64,000 nt of DNA from Struthio camelus. Lineage: Eukaryota > Chordata > Aves > Struthioniformes > Struthionidae. The translations under genes and the position numbers were made by a program. This document shows, in pieces, positions 25,926 to 36,985 of this stretch. The stretch lies in contig NC_090943.1 in the NCBI RefSeq assembly GCF_040807025.1, positions 136,225,950 to 136,289,949 of the forward strand, given 5' to 3'. The notes below the pieces were generated by a model that saw nothing but the letters and a program-made list of their open reading frames with translations, did not search any database and was not told the DNA's origin. How positions within the stretch are numbered: position 1 is the first letter of the stretch; each line of letters opens with the position of its first letter.

Positions 25926-28900
25926 CTCTAGGTTGGGGGGGGTGAATGGCCTCTGTTAGGCCTCTTGAGAGAAAGAGGCCCCTGGGCTACATACTAATGC
26001 CTTTTCCTCTCTGCAGTTCCTCTGGCCGTTTTCTTGGAAATCCCCTGAGCCCCCTGGAAACAGTGTCGCTACACATTGTGGCTACCATTGATATCTCATC
26101 TCTTCACTCTTCTGCTCAGAGATTCCACTTTCCAGATTCCCACGTTTTCAGGCCAAATCCCTTCTGTTTCAGCTATACAATTGTTCAAGCTTCCTCTGCC
26201 AAAAATGGAAGCACTGAGATTTAATGGTCGTAGGTAGTGTTCAGTCCCAAAATCAAATGGCAGATTCCAACAGAGTCACTCATAGCACATCCATTTCATA
26301 AGATCAACCAGAACTCATAAGAAGCTTTCCAAATCATTGCAACTCCCCCTTTTCCAAGGGATTTCAAGAGTTACACCTCACCATGAAGCTTAGCTTGTAA
26401 ACTTCAAAGCATTTTATCTCCCCTACTTTACAGGAACAAAATTGAGTCTGCGACATTTCCCAGCGATATAAAGTAACTACAGCCAACAAAATGAAGTATA
26501 TCTTTAGTACAAATAGTAATTTTCTTTTGGCCTTCATTAACTATCTGGGTTAGTTTGGAGGGCTAATCAGCCCTCCAAAGAAGTCAGTGGTTTGTGTAAA
26601 ATGGGGTAGTGATCATGATTTGAGCTCTCTTTCTGAACAGCTGGAGAACATCTTCTCTTTTCTTAATGCAAAAAAAAAGAAAAAAATCAGAAGTGTCATC
26701 TCTATTCTCCAGCTGTTTGTTTCATCAATCATTCACATTTGTGATAAAGCTGACTGACTTTAGCAGAGTTCAAACAAACCATGGATCAACTAATTTCATT
26801 ATTTACAATGAAATTATAAACTATACTTTGCTCACCTGACAGGATGAGGTTGTTACAAGAAGACTTAGTATTTATTTAGCCTTCTAGCATCAACAACGCC
26901 ATGATAGCGTAGGACCAGCATGGACAAATCTATGCGACCCCATTTCCTGGCACAAGAGTAAAAAGCACCAGAGGATGGAAAGAAATGTGGCCAGAATGCA
27001 CTCCTCTCCCTTAAATAGAGCTAGTCAGCAATTTTTTGTCAAAGCATCTCTGAACAGAAAATGCACTTATGAAGATAACTGGTGGAGAGAAGTAATGCTA
27101 ATTTTTCTATAATAACTGTTTCTAAGAAAACATTTAGTTCCTAAGATTTCATTTGTGGTCAACGTCCTGTTTTGGGTCAATTCAAAGCTAGCCTGTATCT
27201 ACCTGAGTTACAGTACGTGACAGGGCCAGTGGCTTATATTCCCCTGTACCCCTTTTTTTTCTCAAAAGCACAGTGCTCAATGGAGAATGTAGCTTAAGTT
27301 GCCTGGTCCACAGCGGGAAAAGCGGGCACAAAGACCCTAGACTACAATTATTAAGCCACAGCTCAGGTGCAAATATTTTAACAGTGGGTCAAACTCAAAG
27401 CAAGTGTTCAATTATTTTTTAAACGTTTTGATTACTGACTTTTTTCGATTATTTTCAGTATTTTTCACTCCATTAACATTTTTTAAAAGTACTTTTGAAT
27501 TTTTTGCAGTTCAGGGTTAGTAGATATGTTAAGGTATGAGATTTTTTGTTGTATAGAAACTCCATATTTCAGTTCTTCTGAAAAATATCAGCTTCCTCAT
27601 AGCCATTGAAGAGGACCATGTTTTGCTCAGGTCACAGACTGTACTCCTTCAGCAGCTGCTGAAATTAGCAGAATACATAAATGACTTAAAGATACCCTGC
27701 TGTTATAACTTGTCTATTCTGAGCAGTACTGAATAGAACTTTAATACTGAGTATAAGGTAAAATGAACAAATAATTATAGTGACATTTTTTCAAAATGAA
27801 CATATGCCTATACGATATCCCCCCAAAAATTTGCAAAAATGGAACAATTCTGAAAAGAAAAATTAAGGTGGCTTATTTCTCCTAATCTAGATGTTTTCCA
27901 AAAATCAAAAGACTGTTCCACACAGAATTTGAGCTGAATTTCAAAGAAGTTGGTGGAGAGAAGAGGAGAGCAGAGCAGAGCAGAGGACTAGACACCATGT
28001 AGTTTTTCAAAGATTGAACATTGATTGAACATTCTCAAATAAAAAGAAACCTATGTCAAAAAAAATATTTGTCCATGAAAAACGCATACATTTTTGACTA
28101 TTTCTGGGTCTGAATTTTATTTGTCTCCCTGCCAATTGCTAGCCTTAAAAATTTGACTTTTTTGGATAGTTTTTTTGCAAACACGTTTTAGTAGTGCCAC
28201 TTAATATTCTGGTAGGCAAACAAAGCTCTAGAAACAAAACCGGAGTGAGATAAAGTGCTATATCCAACATCACTTCCTAGTCCCCTTATTACCAGGCTTG
28301 CATCTGAGCAGATATTTTCTTGAAGCCAAATCATGCGCTCCAAATATGCTGGTTCAGGCTGGGGGGGAGGTATTCTTGTAAGTGTCTTTTTTTCTGCTTT
28401 GACCAGAATATCACAGGACTGGTCATTCTTGTGGAAGTGTTGCCCCAAATCAGCAACAAGACAAACGTTAAATTACTCATGTTGTGAGCTAAGAACTTGC
28501 AAGATTTACTCAGCAACTTCAATCAAAACCTGAACTTCCAGTTTTAGCCCTCATTTTACCTTCAGCCTTAAAGCTAAGTGCCAGTCCAGATCTAATGTAG
28601 AACAAAACTGTAGCTTTCTGCTAAACCTTTCCGTTTCTTATCCATTACTACAATACAAACTGTAGTTTCCTAAGCTTTCAGTAAAGCCAAGAGTTAAAAT
28701 ATGTATTAGCTGTTTGTCATTCAATACTTCAGGATAAGTGGATCCTACAGTATTCACCCTGATGTTTACACACACACAGTTTTCTTTTGTCTGCCTTTAA
28801 TGCAGTCCCACAGCTTTGCTCAGCTCGAGCAAGGAGGTAGTATGTGCCAACTAACAGTTTCCCCTTTCCTCCATTTCGCTACATACAATAAGTATATAGT

Positions 28901-29805
28901 TACCTTATTAACAGCGGTATGCTTTGTACTTACCTGGGCAGAGAAATAAGCCTTGCTTCAGCCTAAAGCATTTCTCTAAGGCACAATAATGTATCTGAAA
29001 GTCAGGCTTTTGGAGGCCTGCAAAGGCCTCTCTGGTTATCACAACAGTTGGAGATGCCCAGTTCAGTCCTGACTCTCCACATAGCAGGTTTTAAAATGTT
29101 GCTCTGTGTGCAAATGCTTGCCTTGGAGAAGTGGTGTGCATCGCCCTGCCTGGATTTTACTGGTGAATCTGACCAGTCTGATCAGTGAGAATCACCTGCA
29201 TCCTCACTGAGTTAACAGATAAAATAACATACCGTCTCCTCTTCCCTTGCCTCTGGGCCAGGGGACACCAGGAGGCAGGGTCAAAGCAGAGGTGGTGTCA
29301 GGACACCCACTGGCCAGCTGTGGTACACTACTGGTGCCAGAGCCCTGCTCAGCACCAGCAGAGATCTGAACGGACAAAAAATGCGATGCTTTTGCAACAT
29401 AGCCAAAAGTGAGCTAAGAGATTCACCTCACTGCCCAAAGCTTTGCTAATCTCCCTCTTCTTGTTTTTGCTGTTTCTTGGTAGCCATAGAGGAAAATACA
29501 CTCGCTATCAAACCATTTTCTAGCCTTGATGTTCTCTGAGAAGCTTAGCAAATGCTCTCAGCAGGGTGGTGACACTAGCACAGGCTCGCCATCAGGCCAC
29601 CCAGCTGTGCACTTTCTTCCGCACTAAGCACTCCTCTGGTGAGAGGTGGGGAGAAGCGGGAAGGACAAGTTCACCCGTTTCTCCTCAGCACATCCATATA
29701 GTAGAGGAAAAGGGTTTGCTGTTAGCTCTCACTTCACTTTCCTGACAGGCAGCAGCTGTGGTAATGAGTCGATTTCAAGGTGAAAGAGGTGCCTAAGAGC
29801 TTTTG
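25926..29805. other. Mostly single-copy AT-rich non-coding DNA
   Basis: No gene is recognised. It contains a C/G homopolymer at about 25,934-25,941, a GAGCA tandem at about 27,965-27,985, a 12-bp tandem near 28,010-28,033 and TTTTT/AAAAA-rich blocks at 27,410-27,520 and 27,780-28,160 that resemble degraded old repeats. Confidence 0.45.
26554..26579. repeat. Short perfect hairpin, 11-bp arms
   Basis: Arms at 26,554-26,564 and 26,569-26,579 are exact reverse complements with a 4-nt loop. No U-run follows, and in a vertebrate genome a terminator reading does not apply. It may be chance. Confidence 0.8.
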
Positions 29806-29900
29806 AAAACCTCTTTAAGTGAACACCCTTAGGTATGTGGCCCAAGGTCACCAGGCCACCAAGCTAGCAGACTTCCTCTAGAGGTCAGTTCTGAACCACG
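29806..29900 (+). mobile_element. Probable MIR-type SINE fragment
   Basis: The central phrase 'GGCCCAAGGTCACC' followed by an AGCTAGCAG-type block and a degraded 'TTCTGAACC' block fits the part of MIR around 'TTGCCCAAGGTCACACAGC..GAACCC'. Only this portion is recognisable. The copy is old and short. Confidence 0.4.
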
Positions 29901-30649
29901 TTCATCAAATGCTGTTTCCGGTAAGGTACACGAATGGGTGCAATTCGCTGTTAAGATGAAACCGTGGTGATCCTGGGAAAAGCTCTGTCCTACAGTAGCT
30001 GCCGCCAGCTCTTCCTTTCATTTTATGTTAGAAAACGTATTCTTTTAGCTGGAGAAAATGGTTAGAAACTAGTGTGGTAGTAGAAATGAGTAATAAATTG
30101 TGTGTATCGTCAAAAAGTGTGGCTCGCTGTTTCCTTGGAAACTGAACAATTTTGTGAGTTTATGGTATTGTACTCTGCAGAGATTGCACGAGTTCTGTGT
30201 ATGTACGTATGTATGCAGGCACAAAGGCCAGGCTTTTGTAGCTGAAGGTTTCCGTATATATCGCATATTTGGTAAAGTACAGCTAAACGGATTTCTCTGG
30301 GTAATTCAGAGAGCATAATGATGGGAAGTCTTTTTTCAGCAACTTGCACTAAGTGTAGCTAAAGGAAGCGAAAGTGATTGGAAATCTTGGTCACTTAGCC
30401 ACCTACTCACTTTGTCTTTTATTTTATTGCAGAGTAGATCTCTGTTTGTTCAGCATCCAGTTTTGGTAAGTTCATGACCCTACTTCAAGGGGCCAGAACA
30501 CCAGACAAATGAAACCTGCTCCTTCCATCTTTGAACAAAAACAAAAAGTGAGAATTAGTGGCTACAGCATAATCATATATTAGGATGTATACTGCATATA
30601 AGTAAGGCAAAAAGTTGCACTCATCAAAGTAATATTTAAAAAACTAGAA
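29901..30649. other. Single-copy non-coding DNA
   Basis: I see nothing recognisable here beyond short open frames on both strands. Confidence 0.45.
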
Positions 30650-30715
30650 AATCATAAAATCATAAAAGTCAAGGACAGAACCTATAAGGCTCACAGAAAT
30701 AACATCCAGTCACCC
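30650..30715 (-). mobile_element. CR1 LINE 3' terminus, diverged
   Basis: On the plus strand the segment opens with two 8-bp units 'ATCATAAA' (for the CR1 terminal repeat ATCATAGA). An 'AGTCAAGGACAGAACCT' block and 'CATCCAGTCACC' follow, in the places of the CR1 phrases 'GGTTGGAAAAGACCT' and 'CATCTAGTCCAACC'. This is the reverse complement of a CR1 3' end. Sequence to the right may be more of the same element but is too diverged to call. Confidence 0.5.
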
Positions 30716-31624
30716 TTCAGCTCCTTTAAGGACTTTAGACTCATAGCATTTTGTTTATAAATCTCCTTCACTTCCAGTTATCAAACAAGACTGATCTAGC
30801 CTGTGGATTAAGCATTTGCTCAGAACTATTACTCCCTCTACGGCCGTAACACCTAAAAAGCTGTCATCAATGCTTGTCACCAAATATTCGCTACACTCAG
30901 AGCTAGTAATACATTCAGCTTTAACAAGGGCCAGCAGCAGTTTGGGAACATTTCTCTTGGCACAAGAGCACTTTTCCGCAGCAGCTGTGCAACCCATGGT
31001 GTAAAATAGTTTTTCCAGGCACCATGTTAAAGTCTGAAAAAAAAAAAGATTTTTTTTTTCCATCCGTTTTGGTGCACTGCTCTACTATGCAGTGCTTCAG
31101 CCCTGTCCGTAGGAAGATTGTGAGTTGGAGATTTCAGTAAAATTAAGATTTAAAGCCTGAGGGGCGCAGCATAGAGTTGAAGGATGTGACAAGGGAATCA
31201 TATACTCCATAAAGAGAAGAAAGGGCAAAACAAAATTAATCTCATTTGTGTTTTCTTTTTCACTAAGATCCGGACATCCCAATCAGCACATTGGTTCTGG
31301 CCAAGGAGTTTGTCACTGCTCCTGCTGTGGCTGAATAGATGCCTATTCACTGTAGTCACAAAGGTCAGGTATAAAGATTTTGGGGGCAAATTAATGAGAA
31401 TTCTCTCAGACCAGATCCAAGTATAATCAACACTTTTCTACACTTCATATATGACAGGGAAGACTCCAGGTTCCACCTGCAAAACAGCAGAACAGATGTT
31501 TCAGGTGTAGTGGAGACACAGCTGTGAGGACTTAAAACTGAAAAACAATAAAGTTTAAAGGGAACATTTGTCCAAGTAAATAGGCGGTTGGTAGACAACA
31601 GATTGCCAACATCCTGGAAAATTC
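30716..31624. other. Single-copy non-coding DNA
   Basis: No gene or repeat is recognised. A/T homopolymers lie at about 31,038-31,060. The 102-codon minus-strand frame at 30,755-31,063 begins in the homopolymer tract and lacks domain character. Confidence 0.45.
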
Positions 31625-31830
31625 TTGTAAGCGATAGTACGTATGCCAGGGCCTTAAGGTTAGTTACTACCTTTTTACAGCCAACTTACCACCATCTTGA
31701 GGGAGGTAAATATCATCGCTAGTTTATGTACAAGGAATCTAACTTTGAAAGGCTACGTGATTTAATGAAGGCCAGCAGCAGAGTCAGGACTCGGAGATTA
31801 ACACACAGTTCTGCCTCTTCAGCTAGACTG
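31625..31830 (+). mobile_element. MIR-type CORE-SINE relic, nearly full core to 3' part
   Basis: MIR phrases occur in consensus order: 'AGCGATAGTACGTATGCCAGG' (for AGCGCCTACTATGTGCCAGG), 'GGGAGGTAAATATCATC', 'AAAGGCTACGTGATTT' (for GAGGTTAAGTGACTT) and 'CAGCAGAGTCAGGACTC' (for GGCAGAGCCAGGATTC). The collinear match over about 200 bp is convincing despite divergence. A short open frame that begins here is a by-product. Confidence 0.65.
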
Positions 31831-34800
31831 GCTCATGCTTCGTGCAATTGCAATCCCCCTCTTTATGGCCAGATGTCACTTGAATGGCCTTTCGAGAGTG
31901 AAGACCTGATGACAGCTCTAATACCTTAAGAGCAGTCTGAGTGGGGCTGTCCTCTTCCCTGCCACAGCCCTTAAGAATAAAAAAAAAATCTGTGAAGCTT
32001 TTTATACAGTCTCTCCTTCCTCCAAAAGCCAGCCAAACCACAGCCGTGAGGAACTGAAACTTTTCTTTTTTCTTTTTTTAATGAAAATATCAATTCTGTT
32101 AATTCTCAACAGAATTAACTAGCAACTTGCTTGAAAATTAAAGTAGAGAGTCTTCTGTAGGTGTCCCTAATTAGAGGGAAGGGGTTTGTTGCCTTTCCGT
32201 GCCCCAGCGGCAGGCTGTACCCAGCAGGTACTGAGCAGAGATGTTCGTTGCACCGGAAGAATGGCATCTCACCAATGGCACACCCCCGAATTGTAGCTGT
32301 ACTGAGGCACCACACCCAAATGTTTAGGGGCTGCTACAGGGTTTGCTAGTCAAAAGGATGCTCACAGCTTCTTCAGGTCCTCATGCTCACCTCATCTCAC
32401 CAGAGCAAGAGCGGGTCTACCACTTACCAGCGCGCTGGAGGCACAGACTTCCCATTGCCTTCCTTGGGCATCTATCTGACAATGCCCCAAACTGTAAAAG
32501 AAAGGACAAAATCAGAAATGCATACAAAGAGCATTTTAACCAGAGAAAACAAGCCAGCATCTAAAAAAAAGATAACCTTGGGTTTTTTTGTTTTCTTTTT
32601 CCTCTAGGAGAACATTCAGGTGATTCACTGGGATGAGTAACAAGATTTTTGTCTCATCTAAATGCGATATTGAATTTCATGATATAAAGCTTCACGTTTT
32701 TCATTCTGGAGGTTGACTCCTTACCAGCATTAAATTGGTTAACAGACCCTGACAGCAATCCTTGCATTACAGGTGGCACAGAAATGTCAATTTTAATTTA
32801 GCATTGCATATACAGTAAAAATTCAAAGCTCATATATGAAAGAAATTTTAGAAGCTTTTCCTGATGAACAAATCAGAAAAACCTTTCTCTGAAGGGACAG
32901 GGTCAATGTGCATAATATTTACCTGAAAATCAATCTCTATATGTAGTTATTGTATTATATGTATAAATATTATATATATGTGTACGCACACATACAGGTT
33001 TATTTCCACCATTCATGGCACTACATTACAGACATTTAGGTTTCCAAAGCTCATATTCTCTGATTTATGCTGTTTTTGTCAGGCCTCATAATTTCTTTCA
33101 GAAACTGTCAGTGCCAGCTGAACTACATCATTGAACTAATTTCCAAGGACAAATGCAGGAGGGGAAAACAAAGATTCAGAGTCATCTTCTAAGTTGCAAG
33201 GTGACAGATTTTTTTTTTCATAAATAGTCTGAATGTTATCCCAAAAGGAGAAAATAGAAGGTGACCTGCTAGCATATGCTAATATCTTCCTCTGATGCCA
33301 CACCTGGCTGAGAACAATCGTCAAAAGCAAGTGACAGATTGAGTCAGGTTACCAATATGTAGGCAGCCTTTTTGCTAAAGAGCTACGGGTCTGCAGTCTC
33401 TTTAGTAGGTGACTATAGTTCAACACCAAGTTTCACCGCAGAGCTTTATAGGAAATCTGCCTCAACACTTGATCTCAGGAATGTAACCCTGGGCGATCCT
33501 CTAGGTGCTAGGTGTTACTGAGAGATGAATACCAAAGACCCTATTAATTAATTCTTTCATTCACAGAACAGTTTTTTCCCCCATCTATTTAAATGGATTA
33601 TTCATATGCATAAAACATTTTGTCAATCAACACAATAAACAACAATGACAATGAAGAATAATGCCTATTATGTGAGATAATGTGGTTCTGAGTCTTGCTT
33701 GCTACCACATGCTTACCTGAATGCTGCCAGGACCATCTGTTTCAATGGTGCATCTTCTTTTCTTAGAATTTGATTTTCTTTTATCATCTTTTCTAGAACA
33801 GCAGATGGATTTTTGTCCTTTTTGTGCTGCTCCTTCTTATTCCCTGTCTCATCCTCTTCTAGCTGAAGGTCTTCTCATGAGAGCTAACAGCAGTTCCTGT
33901 TGAGCAAGGGTTTTGTCCCAGTTCTTCAGCCTCCTCAGACCTCGTGGGCACAGACAGGAGGCTGCACGCAGCATGACAGTGAGCAGGTGCTGTTGGCTGA
34001 CACCATCATCCCTGAATGGAAACAGGGCTACATGTACATATAAGATATATACTTATCGTCCTTCTTTTGCTGGAAAAACAGAAATCATCGCCCACCATTT
34101 TGTTAACCTGATGTGCCTGAATATCACAATCTATGTGAAGGTTTTTGCCAATCTTGCAGTTGTTTCCTCTCTCTCCTTTCAGCAGGAAGTCTAAGTGATG
34201 TCACAATCTGGAGTATCTTTCGTTCGGCGATTGATTTACAAAAGCTCTTTTCTTTTTCCTGACAGTAACTTACCCCTAGGGAAATACAATACCACATGTT
34301 AAGTCTGGAAATTAATTTTCAAAGGTCCCTAGAGCCATGATGTACTGCAGATTTTTGGCATTTGTTATTGTTCTTCGGGGGTTCTGTGCCATCTTCTTTA
34401 GAAGATGAAAGACTTGGTTTGCAAGTGAGATACATGGCTGCAAACTCAGCATGCGCAGGTAGGAAACTGCCAAATGTGAGACTCTGGGTCAGTTCCAGAA
34501 GGTCCCATTGTGCACACCTTGTAGGACTGCGAGAGCTTCACGACATGCCAGTAACATTAAGTAATGAAAGGCTGATGTATGTCTTGCTGAAAGCATCTCT
34601 GCTTTATAATTTCGAAAGTGAGGCTGTCAGAATTTATTGAGGCTTTGGGTAAGTGTTTTGGCTTTTCTGTTTGGTTGTGTCATTTTGTTTTGTTTCTGTG
34701 TGGGCACAAAGCGCCAGTTGGCCCAGGAAGGTGGAAATAAACCACATCACAAACCCTCCTGCGATTTAAGTAGAGGCAGCAGCATCTAATAATAAGGATT

Positions 34801-35026
34801 ACAGCTTAATGAATTTGCCGTCTAGCATGTAGTCATCTCGGTAAGTCCCTCAGCTTGAGTATCAAACCAGTGACTCAGAATCAGGCAAACAAACAGACTG
34901 TATTTGTAAATATGGTTTATAATCCCATTGAACAAAGCGATTCCTACATTACACAGATGACCAGATGCATTCACGAGGGAGCTTCCCAGGCTGGACAGTT
35001 CACTTCCACACAGTGGAAAAGTGACA
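31831..35026. other. Mostly single-copy non-coding DNA
   Basis: No gene is recognised. It includes a microsatellite at 32,951-32,996 (listed separately) and a 9-bp-arm hairpin at 32,092-32,116. The short frames around 32,115-32,607 overlap on both strands. Confidence 0.45.
32951..32996. repeat. TA/TG/CA microsatellite, imperfect
   Basis: About 45 bp of alternating dinucleotides with interruptions. Simple repeat. Confidence 0.75.
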
Positions 35027-35105
35027 GGCCTAATTCTGATCTCACATTAGTTTCCACGGCTTTTGTCCGTGCAAGTGCAGATTCACATCAGTGACAGCAG
35101 AATGA
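35027..35105. repeat. Ancient amniote interspersed repeat, same class as 19.7 kb
   Basis: It starts with 'AGGCCTAATTCTGATCTCAC', which matches the well-known opening of an old amniote repeat class ('GGCC.AATTCTGATCTCA'). The rest is heavily degraded, with an inverted middle and a closing 'CAGCAGAAT' block. The family name is not assigned. Confidence 0.45.
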
Positions 35106-36724
35106 AACTCCAGACCTCTTACCTTCTTTCTAATGTCTTAAACAGATTTGCATAAGGTGCTTCCAGTGTGAGCAGGCCATGAACAAACACCTCTCTGCTT
35201 TGAGAATCATTAAAAATCTGCACACGTACCATTTCTGTGCCTCTAGGGGAACACCTTCTGAACCACCAAATTTACCTTATTTTTTAATCTACTATAAAAC
35301 AAGATGAGCACATAATGTCACAGGAAGATACAACCAGCTTCCACTCTTGGGTTCATTTTATTTAAAGGAGCTTTAAAGGTTCTTTCTTGTAGAAAGAACT
35401 AGAAGGGCTGCTTGTCAAAAGCCAGAAGAGGATGTCTACTTTCCAGATGGTACATTTCAAAATCGAGACACCTCACCAGTGAATGACTGGACCTTGTAGA
35501 AGCCTGAACTCTTTAAAATACACTGTCATGCGCCTGGGGAGAAATTCTCATTCGCTGCTGGTACAAGCTGGTCTAACTACAGCAAAGTAGCTAACATGAT
35601 AAAGGCAAAACCTTTTTCTCTCTGAAATCTCAGCCAAAACATGGAACAAAAAGCTACCCGGAGGCTAAGCTACTGGAAAAATCGGCTTTACCTGGATATT
35701 AACAAAAACTCTTCCTGTCTGCAACAAAATAAACATCAGAAAACTAGAGCAGTAATCTTTTCTTTGAAGATTTTACCCTGCTTGCAATCCAAGAAAATCA
35801 CTACCCAAGAACTCCTGCCATCATTAATGTATTGGTGACAAAAGCAGCGATAGAGAGATCCAAGTAGATGCATGGACCAGATTTTATAAACTGGAATGTC
35901 AAAAATGCAGCTGGCATGGTACTGTATGTATTACGCATGCTTTATGTTATTTTAGTATTGCTTTATGTTTTATAAAGCATAATATTTATTTTACTACTTC
36001 ATCATGCATGGAGATAGAGTTGCAGTAGCACGGGGCTGCCTGTATAATAACACCTTTTTAAAAGGCGTTTTTGAACACTGCCTTAAAATGCATACAATAC
36101 AGTGTTTTAATAAACTTTAAAAAAATCTCAGGAACATTTCTCCTGAGTCCAGTCTCTCTCCGATGACCAGGTAATGACGATGTGAAACGAGCTTGTCTGA
36201 GCAGATGCTCATATGAAAAGATTCAGCAAAGGAGTGATGGAGAATACCTGTTCTCCCTAGCCTCTCCTCCTGTATACCCTCCCCCTAATTAATTATGCAA
36301 TCTGAAATTTTAGACTGATCAGCCTTGCAATAAATAACCCTCCAGCTCCTCCTAGTGGATCATCGTGCAGAACATCCCTGTGACGGTCCTGATACGGCAT
36401 TTTGAGTTGCTTGCTGTTCTTACTGCTGTTTATTTGGCAGTGCTTCCAGGCAGGACTCAGACCCTGCTGGCCTCTGTATGCTACAAATAAAAACAACCAT
36501 GACACAGTCTTGTTAATTTGCACTGACAGATCTCTTCTCTGAAGTTTCTGCTGTGCTCAACTCCCACCTTTGCCCACGTTTTCCACTTAAACCTTTAATA
36601 AAGGCCACAGGCAGGGAGCGGCTAGTGTACAAATCTGTATTGGTTATACATTTGCACCATTACCCTGGAAGGAGCCCTAGTATGGGGTCAAATTGCTATT
36701 TTAGAGCTGTAAACCACCTGGCTA
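35106..36724. other. Single-copy non-coding DNA
   Basis: No gene is recognised. A 'GGGAGAAATTCTC' phrase near 35,537-35,549 may mark another copy of the old amniote repeat class but is too short to call. The TTTATGTT block at about 35,938-35,985 is repetitive by composition. Confidence 0.4.
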
Positions 36725-36985
36725 CAGGTACGACCAAGAAGGAAAAGCGGAGGAGGGTAACGCAAGCTGGACAAATCTTTTCCCTCCTCTGCACGCTGAG
36801 GCAGGGTTTCTCGGGGTGTCTCTTCGGGGGCTCGTGGGACCTGTCGTGTCTCTCCCGGACCGATGAGCACCCCAGGGTGCTCCAATCCCTGTCCCCAGCA
36901 GTGCAGCCACACCTAGGGAGAACTTGCTGCGCACCCACGTGCTCCTCTTTCTGCTTCATCGGCTCTGTTTGGACTAAATCCGGCT
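36725..36985. other. CpG-rich patch of unknown role
   Basis: About 14 CpG dinucleotides fall in about 260 bp inside CpG-poor surroundings. The longest plus-strand frame of the neighbourhood (187 codons, 36,553-37,116) and three minus-strand frames cross it. Their overlap and lack of domains suggest they follow from GC richness. It could be a small CpG island, a promoter, an unrecognised repeat or a non-coding exon. Confidence 0.5.
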
